Source of the DNA: Nitrincola schmidtii
Lineage (GTDB): Bacteria > Pseudomonadota > Gammaproteobacteria > Pseudomonadales > Balneatricaceae
DNA length: 64,000 nucleotides
Assembly (NCBI RefSeq): GCF_008973715.1
Contig: NZ_WBOL01000007.1
Span: 1-64,000, forward strand
Reading direction: 5' to 3'
Both the position numbers and the translations under genes were made by a program. Shown here piece after piece: positions 50,428 through 61,672 of the stretch. Numbering within the stretch: the stretch's first letter is position 1; each line of letters opens with the position of its first letter. The notes beneath the pieces were generated by a model. The model was not told the DNA's origin and searched no databases. It saw only the letters and a list, made by a program, of their open reading frames with translations.

Positions 50428-51153
50428 ATGGTTGTTTGGTTAGAAGATTCCGCTTCACCCTTCCCTCCAGTGAAGCGGGCATTACATAACCCCAATGGTT
50501 TACTCGCTGCAGGTGGTGAACTTTCCCCTCAGCGTCTTCTAACCGCCTACCGACAGGGAATTTTCCCCTGGTTCAACCCAGGGGAACCCATCTTGTGGTG
50601 GAGCCCAGACCCACGATGTGTGATTCACCCTAGCGAGATCCACATCTCTAAAAGCTTACGCAAATTCATTCGCCAATCAGATTACACTGTTACCTTTGAT
50701 AAGGCCTTTACCAAGGTCATGCAAGCCTGTGCTGAGCCTCGAAGCTATCAGCAAGGCACCTGGATCAGCCCAAAAATGATTGCAGCCTATACTGCCCTTC
50801 ATCATCAAGGCATTGCTCACTCTGTAGAAGTATGGGATGGCGAAAACCTTGTGGGTGGTCTATACGGTTTATCGATAGGATCACTTTTTTTTGGTGAATC
50901 GATGTTTAGCAGGCAAACGAATGCCTCAAAAATCGCATTCAGCTTTTTATGCGTACAATTGCAACAATGGGGTTTTAACTTGATAGACTGTCAAGTGCAT
51001 AACGAACACTTAGAAAGTTTAGGTGCTAAGCTTATCGAGCGAGATGCTTTCTGTGCTCTGTTGGCCAAGCATGTTGATGATCCAAGCATTTCGCAATGGG
51101 AGTTTTCCATAGATGTTAATGCTGTTGCACAATTTGCTACAGGAATTCGCTGA
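50428..51153 (+). CDS. aat: Leucyl/phenylalanyl-tRNA--protein transferase
   Basis: A 241-residue GNAT-like transferase. FPPVKRALHNPNGLLAAGGELSPQRLLTAYRQGIFPWF and LWWSPDPRC (read in parts) are the family blocks, with FFGESMFSRQTNASKIAF further on. It adds Leu or Phe to proteins that begin with Lys or Arg, making N-degrons for ClpSA. The stop overlaps the bpt start by one base (TGATG), so the two N-degron enzymes are coupled. Confidence 0.95.
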   Translation: MVVWLEDSASPFPPVKRALHNPNGLLAAGGELSPQRLLTAYRQGIFPWFNPGEPILWWSPDPRCVIHPSEIHISKSLRKFIRQSDYTVTFDKAFTKVMQACAEPRSYQQGTWISPKMIAAYTALHHQGIAHSVEVWDGENLVGGLYGLSIGSLFFGESMFSRQTNASKIAFSFLCVQLQQWGFNLIDCQVHNEHLESLGAKLIERDAFCALLAKHVDDPSISQWEFSIDVNAVAQFATGIR

Positions 51154-51869
51154 TGAGTAATATGCAAACACTTCGTTTTTATGTGACACCATCACATAAT
51201 TGTAGTTATTTGCCTGACCAGAAAGCCAAAACACTGTTTGTTGACCCTCAAATGAGAATTTCGACTGACAGCTATAGCCAGTTATCAGAGCTAGGTTTTC
51301 GTCGCAGTGGTGGACATATTTACCGACCGCATTGCGAAGGCTGTAATGCCTGCCAATCCATCCGCATTCCTGTTGAGCTATTCAAGCCAAGCAAGTCGCA
51401 AAAACGCATCCTAAATAAAAATCGTGATATTCAAGTGATTCGAAAGTTTCCCATCATGGATCACGAATACTTTGATCTTTACAAATCTTATATCGACCAG
51501 CGCCATGCCGATGGTGATATGTATCCTCCTACCCCCGAACAATTTCATCAGTTCCTGGTAGAAGGTTCGATAGACAGTTGGTTTTACGAATTCCGTGATA
51601 CTGATAAAAAGTTAATTGCAGTGGCGGTAACTGACCATTTACATCAAGACATGTCCGCACTTTATACATTTTATGATCCAGCTGAAGAACATCGAAGCCT
51701 GGGGACCTTCGCGATATTATGGCAAATTTCCGAAGCGCGTCGACGCGGCATGAATTACCTTTATTTAGGTTATTGGGTGAAAGCCTGTCGAAAAATGAAC
51801 TACAAAACAGCATTCAGACCGCTTGAAATGCTAATTGATGGTCATTGGACACACTATCGGCAAGAATGA
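51153..51869 (+). CDS. bpt: Aspartate/glutamate leucyltransferase (bacterial ATE-like)
   Basis: A 238-residue protein with the ATE N- and C-domains. CSYLPDQKAKTLFVDP, the paired cysteines in HCEGCNACQSIRIP and the C-terminal LYLGYWVKACRKMNYKTAFRP are diagnostic. Bacterial Bpt adds Leu to N-terminal Asp or Glu, unlike the eukaryotic arginyl enzyme. Together with aat, clpS and clpA it gives a full N-degron route within 5 kb. It starts in a one-base overlap with aat. Confidence 0.94.
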   Translation: MSNMQTLRFYVTPSHNCSYLPDQKAKTLFVDPQMRISTDSYSQLSELGFRRSGGHIYRPHCEGCNACQSIRIPVELFKPSKSQKRILNKNRDIQVIRKFPIMDHEYFDLYKSYIDQRHADGDMYPPTPEQFHQFLVEGSIDSWFYEFRDTDKKLIAVAVTDHLHQDMSALYTFYDPAEEHRSLGTFAILWQISEARRRGMNYLYLGYWVKACRKMNYKTAFRPLEMLIDGHWTHYRQE

Positions 51870-51871
51870 TT

Positions 51872-51899
51872 TTGATTTGTAGTGTTTTTCAGGTAGAAT
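51872..51899 (+). promoter_or_regulatory. Probable infA promoter
   Basis: TTGATT (51872-51877), a 16-base spacer and TAGAAT (51894-51899) precede infA by about 57 bases. The 5' leader is AU-rich before AGAGG. Confidence 0.5.
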
Positions 51900-51956
51900 T
51901 TGCGCCTTTAAAACCGGACAGGGTTTTAGTTAACCAGTCTCAGAGGTATTCACTGA

Positions 51957-52175
51957 ATGGCGAAAGAAGATTCATTTGAAATGGAAGGAACTGTGGTAGA
52001 CACGCTTCCAAATACTATGTTTCGTGTAGAACTTGAAAATGGTCATGTTGTCACGGCTCATATCTCCGGAAAAATGCGTAAGCACTATATCCGTATCCTA
52101 ACAGGCGACAAAGTTAAAGTTGAATTAACACCTTACGATCTTAGCAAAGGCCGTATCACTTATCGCGCACGTTGA
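51957..52175 (+). CDS. infA: Translation initiation factor IF-1
   Basis: A 72-residue S1-fold (OB) protein, full length for IF-1. The start [30 protein letters not shown] and [23 protein letters not shown] (read in parts) match the family. It binds the ribosomal A site and works with IF-2 and IF-3. It has its own promoter and terminator. Confidence 0.97.
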   Translation: MAKEDSFEMEGTVVDTLPNTMFRVELENGHVVTAHISGKMRKHYIRILTGDKVKVELTPYDLSKGRITYRAR

Positions 52176-52178
52176 AAG

Positions 52179-52209
52179 ACGGCGGACATTTTCAGCGCCG
52201 CCGTAATTT
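52179..52209 (+). terminator. Terminator of infA
   Basis: ACGGCGG (52179-52185) pairs with CCGCCGT (52198-52204), followed by AATTTC. It lies just after the infA stop. Confidence 0.65.
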
Positions 52210-52225
52210 CATTCAGCAGACGATA

Positions 52226-52243
52226 AGCAGCCGTTAGGCTGCT
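52226..52243 (-). terminator. Hairpin holding the clpA stop codon
   Basis: AGCAGCC pairs exactly with GGCTGCT around GTTA; the clpA stop (TAA on the minus strand, 52236-52234) lies in the loop. No T run follows, so termination here is uncertain. Confidence 0.4.
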
Positions 52244-54495
52244 ACCGTCTCGCAAACCAAGGTGATCTCACCCTCATCTGCACTAATGCGCACCTCTCCT
52301 CCTTTATCAGCAAGCTCTCCAAATAGAATCATTTCAGCCAATGGCTTTTTGATTTTCTCTTGAATCAAGCGACGCATAGGACGAGCGCCCATTTTTTCAT
52401 CATAGCCATGCTCTGCAAGCCAAGCACGAGCGGATTCACTGACATTAAGCACCACTTGTTTTTCATCTAACTGAGCTTGTAGCTCGGTTAAGAACTTATC
52501 CACCACACCTTTGATAATCTCAGTATTCAGTGGTTTAAACTGAATGACTGCATCTAAACGATTACGGAACTCAGGTGTAAACAAGCGTTTCAACGCTTCC
52601 ATACCGTCGGTGCTATGATCTTGATGCGTAAAGCCTATGGAAGGACGACTCATCGCTTCTGCACCCGCGTTAGTGGTCATGACAACAACTACGTTACGGA
52701 AGTCAGCCTTTCTACCATTGTTATCCGTTAAAGTGCCATTATCCATCACCTGCAGCAGGATATTGAACACTTCAGGATGTGCTTTTTCGATCTCATCCAA
52801 CAATAAAACGCAGTGTGGAGATTTAGTAATCGCCTCAGTCAATAAACCACCTTGATCAAAGCCGACATATCCAGGAGGAGCACCGATCAGGCGTGAGACA
52901 GTATGACGCTCCATATACTCAGACATATCAAAGCGAACCAACTCTATCCCCATAATTCTGGCTAGCTGAGCAGTTACTTCGGTTTTACCAACCCCTGTGG
53001 GCCCTGCAAACAAGAAGGAACCGACAGGCTTATTAGGCTCTTTCAATCCAGCACGAGAGAGTTTAATGGCGGCTGCCAGCGTATCAATTGCTTCATCTTG
53101 ACCCAATACCACCATCTTAAGATTGCCATCCAGTTTCTTAAGCTGATCTTTGTCCGATGTAGAAACACTCTTTGGTGGTATGCGCGCGATCTTAGCAACC
53201 ACCGCTTCCACTTCGGGTACGTCAACCACTTTTTTACGATTTTCAGGCTTCTGAAGACGCTGATAGGCACCGCTTTCATCAATGACATCAATCGCCTTAT
53301 CCGGCATATGCTTATCATTAATGTAGCGATCTGCTAGTTCAGCGGCAGCTTTTAAGGCAGCATCGGTATATTCAAGCTCATGGTGCTCCTCAAAGCGTGA
53401 TTTCAGACCTTTCAAAATTTGATAGGTATCTGCCACACTTGGCTCAAGAATATCAACCTTCTGGAAACGTCTCGCTAAAGCACGATCCTTCTCGAAAATC
53501 CCCCTGAACTCTTGAAAGGTTGTTGATCCAATACAGCGAATCTCACCAGAACTTAATAAGGGTTTAAGCAGGTTCGATGCATCCATTGAACCACCGGATG
53601 CTGCACCCGCTCCAATGATGGTATGAATCTCATCAATGAAAAGTATTGCTTTAGGTTTTTGGCGTATCTCATTGAGAAGACTCTTTAATCGCTTCTCAAA
53701 GTCACCGCGATATTTGGTGCCTGCCAGCAAAGCTCCCAAATCTAAGGAGTAAACGACACTATCAGAAATAATATCTGGAACCGAATCTTCGATGATGAGT
53801 TTCGCCAAACCTTCCGCGATTGCTGTCTTACCAACACCCGCTTCGCCCACCAAAAGAGGATTGTTTTTTCTACGTCTCGAAAGTATTTGAACGACGCGCT
53901 CAACTTCTTGATCACGTCCAACCAGAGGATCGATTCGACCTTGAGCAGCTTGTTGATTCAGGTTAACAGCATACTGTGACAATGCACTCTTGCCTTGACC
54001 TGAACCTTCGCTTTCAGTGGTTTCCTCTTCGTTTCCTTGTTCATTCTCACGCATATCGCCGACACGAGAGATACCATGAGAAATAAAATTAACCACATCG
54101 ACACGCTCTATGCCTTGTTGCTGCAACACAAAAGCAGCATGGCTTTCCTGTTCACTAAAAATAGCAACCAAGACATTAGCGCCACTGACATCCGATTTAC
54201 CCGAAGATTGCACATGAAACACGGCACGCTGAAGCACACGTTGGAATCCTAAGGTGGGCTGCGTTTCAGCATTGGGAATGTTATCTGGCAATAAAGGAGT
54301 TGTTTCTTCAATGAATTGATTTAATTGGCTTCTCAGGCGATTAAAATCGGCTCCACAGGCCAGCAACACTTCTGCAGCATCACGATTATCGAGCAGTGCA
54401 AGCAACAAGTGCTCAACCGTCATGTATTCATGACGCTTATCTCGAGCACCTCGAAAGGCTGCACTCAAGGTTTCTTCAAGTTCTCTGTTTAGCAT
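52234..54495 (-). CDS. clpA: ATP-dependent Clp protease ATP-binding subunit ClpA
   Basis: A 753-residue AAA+ unfoldase. The N-domain (residues about 1-145) binds ClpS. Two ATPase modules follow, with Walker [14 protein letters not shown] (about 210) and [15 protein letters not shown] (about 497). The ClpP-docking loop appears as IGF in [11 protein letters not shown] (about 620). It feeds substrates to ClpP. clpS lies 11 bases upstream, so the two are an operon; clpP is not in the window. Confidence 0.96.
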   Translation of the reverse strand: MLNRELEETLSAAFRGARDKRHEYMTVEHLLLALLDNRDAAEVLLACGADFNRLRSQLNQFIEETTPLLPDNIPNAETQPTLGFQRVLQRAVFHVQSSGKSDVSGANVLVAIFSEQESHAAFVLQQQGIERVDVVNFISHGISRVGDMRENEQGNEEETTESEGSGQGKSALSQYAVNLNQQAAQGRIDPLVGRDQEVERVVQILSRRRKNNPLLVGEAGVGKTAIAEGLAKLIIEDSVPDIISDSVVYSLDLGALLAGTKYRGDFEKRLKSLLNEIRQKPKAILFIDEIHTIIGAGAASGGSMDASNLLKPLLSSGEIRCIGSTTFQEFRGIFEKDRALARRFQKVDILEPSVADTYQILKGLKSRFEEHHELEYTDAALKAAAELADRYINDKHMPDKAIDVIDESGAYQRLQKPENRKKVVDVPEVEAVVAKIARIPPKSVSTSDKDQLKKLDGNLKMVVLGQDEAIDTLAAAIKLSRAGLKEPNKPVGSFLFAGPTGVGKTEVTAQLARIMGIELVRFDMSEYMERHTVSRLIGAPPGYVGFDQGGLLTEAITKSPHCVLLLDEIEKAHPEVFNILLQVMDNGTLTDNNGRKADFRNVVVVMTTNAGAEAMSRPSIGFTHQDHSTDGMEALKRLFTPEFRNRLDAVIQFKPLNTEIIKGVVDKFLTELQAQLDEKQVVLNVSESARAWLAEHGYDEKMGARPMRRLIQEKIKKPLAEMILFGELADKGGEVRISADEGEITLVCETVAA

Positions 54496-54506
54496 AGTGC
54501 CACCTC

Positions 54507-54866
54507 TTATACCTGCTCAACTTCACATAACAACGGGTGTTTGTTCGACCTAGCGTACTGGTTAACCTGTGCCGCTTTGGTTTCTGCTACATCACGCGTA
54601 TATATACCACATACGCCTTTTCCTTGAGTATGGACCGATAACATCACTTGTGTAGCTTTTTCTTGATTTAAACTGAAAAAAATCATGAGCACTTCGACAA
54701 CAAAATCCATCGGTGTGTAATCGTCATTTAACAATACGACACGATACATGGGTGGCTTTTTTAACGCTGGCTTAGTAGAAGCCGTGATTACTTGCCCATC
54801 ACCTTGATCAGTACCTTCATGCTCATCTGCCATCTTAATGATCGAATTGCGACTTACACTGTTCAT
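54507..54866 (-). CDS. clpS: ClpS adaptor protein
   Basis: A 119-residue adaptor. The core [27 protein letters not shown] (read in parts) includes the conserved Asn-Asp-Asp and Met residues that bind bulky N-terminal residues, and [20 protein letters not shown] holds the His of the binding pocket. It hands N-degron proteins to ClpA. The frame opens at 54911, but the ATG at 54866 has AGG six bases upstream. The N-terminal arm is variable in this family, so the start is not certain. Confidence 0.92.
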   Translation of the reverse strand: MNSVSRNSIIKMADEHEGTDQGDGQVITASTKPALKKPPMYRVVLLNDDYTPMDFVVEVLMIFFSLNQEKATQVMLSVHTQGKGVCGIYTRDVAETKAAQVNQYARSNKHPLLCEVEQV

Positions 54867-55085
54867 TACATACCTAAATTGATTGTTTTCCATCATTCGC
54901 TCTATCTGCACTTTCGTTTGATCGCCTTAACGTAATATAATTCCCGCTCGCAGGAGTGATATAAGTATCTGCAGTCCCTGCAAGGATGTAAAGGAACGCC
55001 TGTTAACATTGAGTGTAACAGTTTGGCGTCATCATAGGATATCAGGTCTAAAGACTTGGATGAGAGGACTACAGGGGAAATAATA

Positions 55086-55319
55086 ATGCAGATAGGAATC
55101 GTCAAGTGGTTCAATAATGCCAAGGGTTACGGATTTATCTTGAGTGAGGCATTTGAAGAAGAAATATTTGTGCACTTTTCTGCCGTCATGGTAGATGGAT
55201 ACAAAAGCCTTAAAGCCGGTCAATCTGTTCAATTTGAGACAAAACATGGTCCTAATGGATTGCACGCCATTAATATAAAGCCGATCGAAGAATCGGTAAA
55301 AGAGCCTTTAACAGAGTAG
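55086..55319 (+). CDS. cspD: Cold-shock domain protein CspD
   Basis: A 77-residue single OB-fold protein. The RNA-binding motifs are GIVKWFNNAKGYGFI (RNP1 as KGYGFI) and IFVHFSAV (RNP2). The C-terminal extra stretch and the location next to divergent clpS mark it as CspD, a stationary-phase inhibitor of replication in E. coli. The open frame starts at 55056; ATG 55086 with AGGGGA seven bases before it gives the family start. Confidence 0.92.
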   Translation: MQIGIVKWFNNAKGYGFILSEAFEEEIFVHFSAVMVDGYKSLKAGQSVQFETKHGPNGLHAINIKPIEESVKEPLTE

Positions 55320-55421
55320 CTCGAATTAAGCTTAATTGTGGATGACTTTAAGCTGGTAATAAGCCTATAAGTAATCCCCTCGAATTGGCTAAAGACCGTA
55401 ACAAAAGTTCGCCAAGCCTTC

Positions 55422-55437
55422 GGAGATTGTCAGCATT
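55422..55437 (+). promoter_or_regulatory. Ribosome binding site and ATT start codon of rluE
   Basis: GGAG (55422-55425) is nine bases before ATT (55435-55437). TTG at 55444 would be 18 bases away, too far. The ATT start yields [10 protein letters not shown], the usual RluE N-terminus. A 14-base palindrome AATTAAGCTTAATT lies at 55324-55337 upstream. Confidence 0.5.
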
Positions 55438-56067
55438 GCCACATTGATCCTGTTTTATAAACCTTTTCAGGTACTCAGCTGCTTTACCGACACCGAAGGT
55501 CGTGCAACTTTAAGTGACTTTGTTAGAAAACCTGGTTTTTATGCCGCTGGTCGTCTCGATTATGACTCAGAAGGATTGTTGTTGCTCACAGATGATGGTG
55601 GTTTACAACATCGTTTGGCCAACCCTCGCTTTAAGCTAGACAAAACTTACTGGGTACAAGTTGAAGGTGTTCCCAGCGAGGAAGATCTTGAACCTTTACG
55701 CTTTGGAATTGAATTAAAAGACGGGATGACACGCCCTGCTTTCGTTCGTTTAATTGACGAACCTGATTTGCCAGCGCGAAATCCTCCTATTCGCTTTAGA
55801 GCCAACCAACCCACACAATGGTTAGAAATTAAAATATCTGAAGGTCGCAATCGGCAAGTGCGCCGCATGACTGCAGCGATAGGTTTTCCGACTCTGAGAC
55901 TGGTACGCTATGCCATAGGTAATTGGACAATAGAAAAGCTGATGCCTGGTGAGCACCGCTTAGATCATGTCTTTCTACCATCCGAAAATCCAGCTCGACT
56001 TCAAAAAACCTCTGGAAAGCGGACGTCTAATTCACATAGAAATAAAGCGAATAGACGACAAAAATGA
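55435..56067 (+). CDS. rluE: 23S rRNA pseudouridine synthase E; probable ATT start
   Basis: A 210-residue RsuA/RluE-family enzyme. The catalytic Asp lies in [32 protein letters not shown] and [27 protein letters not shown] are conserved downstream. RluE modifies U2457 of 23S rRNA. The C-terminal about 20 residues are basic and variable. No ATG is available at the N-terminus: TTG at 55444 gives MILFYKP with no ribosome binding site at a workable distance, while ATT at 55435 has GGAG nine bases upstream and gives [10 protein letters not shown]. In E. coli the neighbours are icd and nudJ; neither is present here. Confidence 0.85.
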   Translation: MATLILFYKPFQVLSCFTDTEGRATLSDFVRKPGFYAAGRLDYDSEGLLLLTDDGGLQHRLANPRFKLDKTYWVQVEGVPSEEDLEPLRFGIELKDGMTRPAFVRLIDEPDLPARNPPIRFRANQPTQWLEIKISEGRNRQVRRMTAAIGFPTLRLVRYAIGNWTIEKLMPGEHRLDHVFLPSENPARLQKTSGKRTSNSHRNKANRRQK

Positions 56068-56132
56068 TATACTTGGCCGTCTTTACCTAGCAAATATCTT
56101 ATCTTTTGAATTGAGACAGACATTAACAGACC

Positions 56133-57242
56133 ATGAAAGAAACCTCTTCTATAAAAGTGATTGTCGGCATGTCAGGCGGCGTTGACTCGTCCGTTTCTGC
56201 TCTTTTGTTGCAGCAGCAAGGATATCAGGTCGAAGGTCTGTTCATGAAGAACTGGGACGAAGATGACGGCACTGAATACTGCACTGCCAAAGAAGATCTT
56301 GCCGATGCTCAAGCGGTGTGTGACAAGCTAGGAATCCACCTTCATACCGCCAATTTTGCAGCCGAATACTGGGATGGTGTTTTTGAACACTTTCTTGAAG
56401 AGTACAAAGCAGGTAGAACACCTAACCCCGATATCTTGTGCAATCGTGAAATCAAATTTAAAGCCTTTCTGGAATATGCTCAGGTACTAGGGGCTGATCT
56501 TATTGCAACAGGCCATTACGTAAGACGCGCTGATCAAGACGGTCGCACCTATCTGTTGAAAGGTCTCGACGACAACAAAGATCAAAGTTATTTTTTACAT
56601 CAAGTCGGTGAAGAGCAGTTAGCTTTATCACTTTTTCCTGTGGGTGAGTTAGAAAAGGCAAAAGTAAGAGCCTTAGCGGAACAGCATGATTTAGTAACTC
56701 ACGATAAAAAAGACAGCACCGGTATCTGCTTTATTGGTGAACGTCGTTTTCGAGACTTTCTTCAGCAGTACCTGCCTGCTCAACCGGGTAAAATTGAAAC
56801 CCCTGATGGAATCGTTATAGGTGATCATCAAGGGTTGATGTATTACACCATTGGCCAACGGCAAGGTTTAGGTATCGGTGGCTTAAAAGACTTTTCTGAT
56901 GCACCTTGGTTTGCCGCAGGTAAAGACTTAAAACGAAATGTATTAATTGCTGTCCAAGGACAACAACACCCCTTGCTCTACTCAGATTGGTTAACGGCTT
57001 CTGACATTTTTTGGATTAACGGTGAAGAGCCTGAACTTCCGTTCAATTGTGTGGCAAAGGTTCGTTATCGCCAGTCAGATCAAGCCTGTCGAGTTGAAAG
57101 AGATCCACAGGGAGGATATAAAATCGTCTTTCCAGAGCCACAGCGAGCGGTTACACCAGGTCAATCAGTGGTTCTCTATCAGCGTGATCGCTGCTTAGGG
57201 GGCGGTGTTATAGAAACAACCAGCCGTTGTCATATCAATTAG
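56133..57242 (+). CDS. mnmA: tRNA 2-thiouridylase MnmA
   Basis: A 369-residue enzyme. The PP-loop is [15 protein letters not shown] at the N-terminus; catalytic Cys residues are in [12 protein letters not shown] (about 104) and [12 protein letters not shown] (about 200). It makes s2U34 in tRNA-Lys, Glu and Gln. TATACT about 60 bases upstream is a good -10 candidate. hflD follows by 13 bases, as in E. coli and Pseudomonas. Confidence 0.96.
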   Translation: MKETSSIKVIVGMSGGVDSSVSALLLQQQGYQVEGLFMKNWDEDDGTEYCTAKEDLADAQAVCDKLGIHLHTANFAAEYWDGVFEHFLEEYKAGRTPNPDILCNREIKFKAFLEYAQVLGADLIATGHYVRRADQDGRTYLLKGLDDNKDQSYFLHQVGEEQLALSLFPVGELEKAKVRALAEQHDLVTHDKKDSTGICFIGERRFRDFLQQYLPAQPGKIETPDGIVIGDHQGLMYYTIGQRQGLGIGGLKDFSDAPWFAAGKDLKRNVLIAVQGQQHPLLYSDWLTASDIFWINGEEPELPFNCVAKVRYRQSDQACRVERDPQGGYKIVFPEPQRAVTPGQSVVLYQRDRCLGGGVIETTSRCHIN

Positions 57243-57255
57243 GTGAAGGCACAAC

Positions 57256-57930
57256 ATGTCCAGAGAACACGATCAACAAGTCATTGCCTTAGCCGGCATC
57301 TTTCAAGCAGCAAGCTTGGTTGACCAAATTGCACAGCGCGGCATGGTTGCACAAAATAGCTTTGAGTCAAGCATCGCCAGTTTATTTGTGATGAACCCAG
57401 AAATCACTGAAGATATCTATGGTGGTGTTGCGGACTTGCCTTACAACTTAGGCTTAGGCCTGCGTACCCTAAAAGATGTCGTTGAAAAAAAACGCAGCGA
57501 TAACAATGCCAATATTATGCGTTATGCACTCAGTGCTATTCATCTAGAACGTCAACTTCACGCTCGCCCGGATATGCTAGAAACGATTGGCACACGCCTT
57601 AACGATCTAAACCGAAAAGCACAGTATTTTGGTGATCACTCTGAACCATCAGAATCTAACACAGCAGTACCTTCCGCATTTACCCACGCCAATGTTATTG
57701 CAGGTTTAGGCGGTTTGTATCAAGACACGCTCAGTACTTTTAGTTTCAGGATTCAGGTCAGCGGTGATCCTCGCAATTTACAAAACACTGAAAATGCAGC
57801 CAAAATTCGAGCGCTACTGCTGTCTGCTGTCCGCTCAGCGATGTTATGGCGTCAAGTAGGCGGTAAACGCTGGCACTTTATCTTCTTCAAGTCGCGTGTT
57901 CGTCCATCCTTGAAACGCATTCTGAGATAA
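57256..57930 (+). CDS. hflD: High-frequency lysogenisation protein HflD
   Basis: A 224-residue helical protein with the HflD pattern from the start: QVIALAGIFQAASLVDQIAQRG, and later GLRTLKDV, RYALSAIHLERQL and IRALLLSAVRSAMLWRQVGGKRWHFIFF (read in parts). In E. coli it affects phage lambda CII stability; its native job is unclear. It is located between mnmA and purB, as is standard. Confidence 0.94.
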   Translation: MSREHDQQVIALAGIFQAASLVDQIAQRGMVAQNSFESSIASLFVMNPEITEDIYGGVADLPYNLGLGLRTLKDVVEKKRSDNNANIMRYALSAIHLERQLHARPDMLETIGTRLNDLNRKAQYFGDHSEPSESNTAVPSAFTHANVIAGLGGLYQDTLSTFSFRIQVSGDPRNLQNTENAAKIRALLLSAVRSAMLWRQVGGKRWHFIFFKSRVRPSLKRILR

Positions 57931-57972
57931 AAATCGGGTATAATTTCTTTTTTCATTAAACTGACAAATTAA

Positions 57973-59352
<1,380 letters not shown>

Positions 59353-60108
59353 ATGTTAAGTTCGATTCGTATCGTTCTGGTTGAAACCTTTCATCCAGGC
59401 AATATTGGTGCGGTCGCACGTGCGATGAAAAACATGGGGTTGTCTCAGTTGACGCTGATCAACCCTCGTGTATTTCCGGATGACGAAGCGACTTCCCGCG
59501 CCGCTGGCGCTAAAGATCTACTTGAACAAGCTCAGGTGGTCAATTCACTCGAAGAAGCCATTGCAGACTGTCAGCTAGTGATAGGTACCAGTGCTCGCGA
59601 ACGTACCTTTGATCTACCGCTGATGGATTTAGAGTCAGCTGCCGATTTTATGCTCGATGAAGCGCCCAATGGCAATATTGCCATTCTATTTGGTCGAGAA
59701 ACGATGGGGCTCACCAATGCTGAAATGCTGGCGTGTAACCGTCATCTCTTCATTGATGCAAACCCAGAATACCCTGTCTTGAACATTGCTCAGGCGGTTC
59801 AATTAGTCTGCTACGAGCTATGGCGCAATCATCGTAAGCGAATTGCTTTACCCGTAAAAGAAACAAAGATTGAAGCCCATCCAAGACAAGATGAGATGAG
59901 GCTTTTTTATCAGCACTTAGAGCTGGTCCTCAGAAAAACCAGTTTTATCATTCCTCAGCATGAAGGACGGGTGCTGGATAAACTGCAACGTTTCTTCAAC
60001 CGTGCTCGACCAGAGAAAAGTGAACTCGGTATTTTACGGGGCATTTTGTCATCGGTAGAGGAAAGTTTAGAGAACAAAGATTCCTCCGCCACAAAAAAAC
60101 GATCTTAA
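59353..60108 (+). CDS. trmJ: tRNA (Cm/Um32) methyltransferase TrmJ
   Basis: A 251-residue SpoU-type enzyme. The trefoil-knot SAM site is seen in NIAILFGRETMGLTNAEM and LNIAQAVQLVCYELW, with an N-terminal VETFHPGNIGAVARAMKNMG block. It methylates position 32 of tRNA. The length with C-terminal extension fits TrmJ, not TrmL. It starts immediately after the purB stop, so they are cotranscribed. Confidence 0.92.
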   Translation: MLSSIRIVLVETFHPGNIGAVARAMKNMGLSQLTLINPRVFPDDEATSRAAGAKDLLEQAQVVNSLEEAIADCQLVIGTSARERTFDLPLMDLESAADFMLDEAPNGNIAILFGRETMGLTNAEMLACNRHLFIDANPEYPVLNIAQAVQLVCYELWRNHRKRIALPVKETKIEAHPRQDEMRLFYQHLELVLRKTSFIIPQHEGRVLDKLQRFFNRARPEKSELGILRGILSSVEESLENKDSSATKKRS

Positions 60109-60164
60109 TCGCAGATCTAATCATTTTTATGTTTTTTAAGACCCTAATGCAGGAGTCATCCCTC

Positions 60165-61349
60165 ATGAGTAACCCATTTCCCCTCGGTGAAATCAGTATC
60201 GAAACGTTTCTTCGTGAATACTGGCAAAAGAAACCCTTAGTCATCCGTAATGCCATACCTGATTTCCAATGCCCTGTGGATGCTGATGAGTTGGCGGGAT
60301 TAGCCTGCGAACAAGATATTGAATCTCGTCTGATTGCCTTTGATCCATCAGCTGACAAATGGCATATGGAACAGGGGCCTTTTGAGGAAAGTCGTTTTGC
60401 ATCCTTGCCTGAAAAAAACTGGACGTTATTAGTTCAAGCTGTTGATCACTGGGTACCAGAAGCGCACGCCCTACTTCGTCAATTTAACTTTATACCCAAC
60501 TGGCGCATCGATGACTTAATGATCAGCTATGCTGTTCAAGGCGGTGGTGTCGGTCCTCATTATGATAACTATGATGTGTTCCTGATACAGGCACAAGGCA
60601 CGCGTCGCTGGGAATTTGGTGGTCATTATGACGAGCACTCCCCCCGTCGTGATGATGCTCCGGTGATGATTTTACCTGAGTGGCAAGCTGAAACCTCTGT
60701 TGAGCTGAACCCTGGCGATCTGCTCTATCTACCGCCGCGGATTGGTCACAATGGCGTAACAACTACTGATGACTGCATCACTTGCTCGGTTGGTTTTAGA
60801 GCGCCTGCAACCCATGAAATGCTGAGAAGCTTCACGGATGAACTAGGAGAGCAAATCGGACATGACGAGCGTTATGAAGATCCTGATCTAACCATTTCTG
60901 AAGACGCAGGCGTTATTTCTGACGAAGCGATTGATCGTGCACACCAAATGCTTCTCAATCACCTTCAAGATAAGCAGCGTTTTCGTGAATGGTTTGGTCG
61001 CTTTGTGACGGAGCCTAAGTATACGGAACAACAGATAGATAGTGATGATGAGGTTAACTCTGATGAGTTGATTGAGTTCTTTGAGAACGAAGGTGTTTTA
61101 CTGATCAATGAAGGATCTCGTTTAGCCTGGTCAGGTTCAGATGCAGAAACAAATTTCTTTGCTGATGGACAGAGCTATTCGTTAAAAACGCAGGCATCAA
61201 TTTGTTTGGCGAAACATCTTTGTGAGTATCTTCCACTCACTGCTGAAACCATAGATATTGCGGATGCACAATCTGTAGCATTGGTATGTACCCTACTTCA
61301 ACGTGGTTTGCTCTACTCTGAAACAGACATAGATGAAGATGAAGCGTAA
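60165..61349 (+). CDS. roxA: Ribosomal protein arginine hydroxylase, RoxA/YcfD
   Basis: A 394-residue JmjC/cupin 2-oxoglutarate oxygenase. The iron triad is seen as His-x-Asp in VGPHYDNYDVFLIQ and a distal His in PPRIGHNGVT. The N-terminal FLREYWQKKPLVIRNA and C-terminal winged-helix region with acidic tail fit E. coli YcfD, which hydroxylates an Arg of ribosomal protein L16. The frame opens at 60129; the ATG at 60165 has AGGAG nine bases upstream and fits the family start. In E. coli it also lies near purB. Confidence 0.9.
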   Translation: MSNPFPLGEISIETFLREYWQKKPLVIRNAIPDFQCPVDADELAGLACEQDIESRLIAFDPSADKWHMEQGPFEESRFASLPEKNWTLLVQAVDHWVPEAHALLRQFNFIPNWRIDDLMISYAVQGGGVGPHYDNYDVFLIQAQGTRRWEFGGHYDEHSPRRDDAPVMILPEWQAETSVELNPGDLLYLPPRIGHNGVTTTDDCITCSVGFRAPATHEMLRSFTDELGEQIGHDERYEDPDLTISEDAGVISDEAIDRAHQMLLNHLQDKQRFREWFGRFVTEPKYTEQQIDSDDEVNSDELIEFFENEGVLLINEGSRLAWSGSDAETNFFADGQSYSLKTQASICLAKHLCEYLPLTAETIDIADAQSVALVCTLLQRGLLYSETDIDEDEA

Positions 61350-61392
61350 CAAGACAATTCAAACCTACTAACAGATCTGTTCATTTCTACTG

Positions 61393-61432
61393 AAGCCTAG
61401 CGTTATTGATGAAATACGCTAGGCTTTCCTTT
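61393..61432 (+). terminator. Terminator of roxA
   Basis: AAGCCTAGCGT (61393-61403) pairs perfectly with ACGCTAGGCTT (61416-61426), followed by TCCTTTC. A clear Rho-independent type stem. Confidence 0.8.
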
Positions 61433-61672
61433 CGACTAAAGCCTACAAACTTTGGTATAAAAATTAAGTAAATCAGCTATTTCAGATAAAAAAAACGTTT
61501 TTGTAGTCAACTTTTTATAGAATAAATTGATCTATAAAATAGCTTTTTAATTCCGGTAGTGAAGGGTAAAAGCCAGCATAAAAAGGTAAAACCAAAGTAG
61601 TAACGGAATCATAAATAGCCCTATAACGATGATATTTACTTAGCAAATCTGGCGCTAGAGTGTTAAAAGCAA

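Noticed and set aside
55324-55337. 14-base palindrome AATTAAGCTTAATT after cspD
   Set aside because: AT-rich, with no T run and a single copy; it may be chance.
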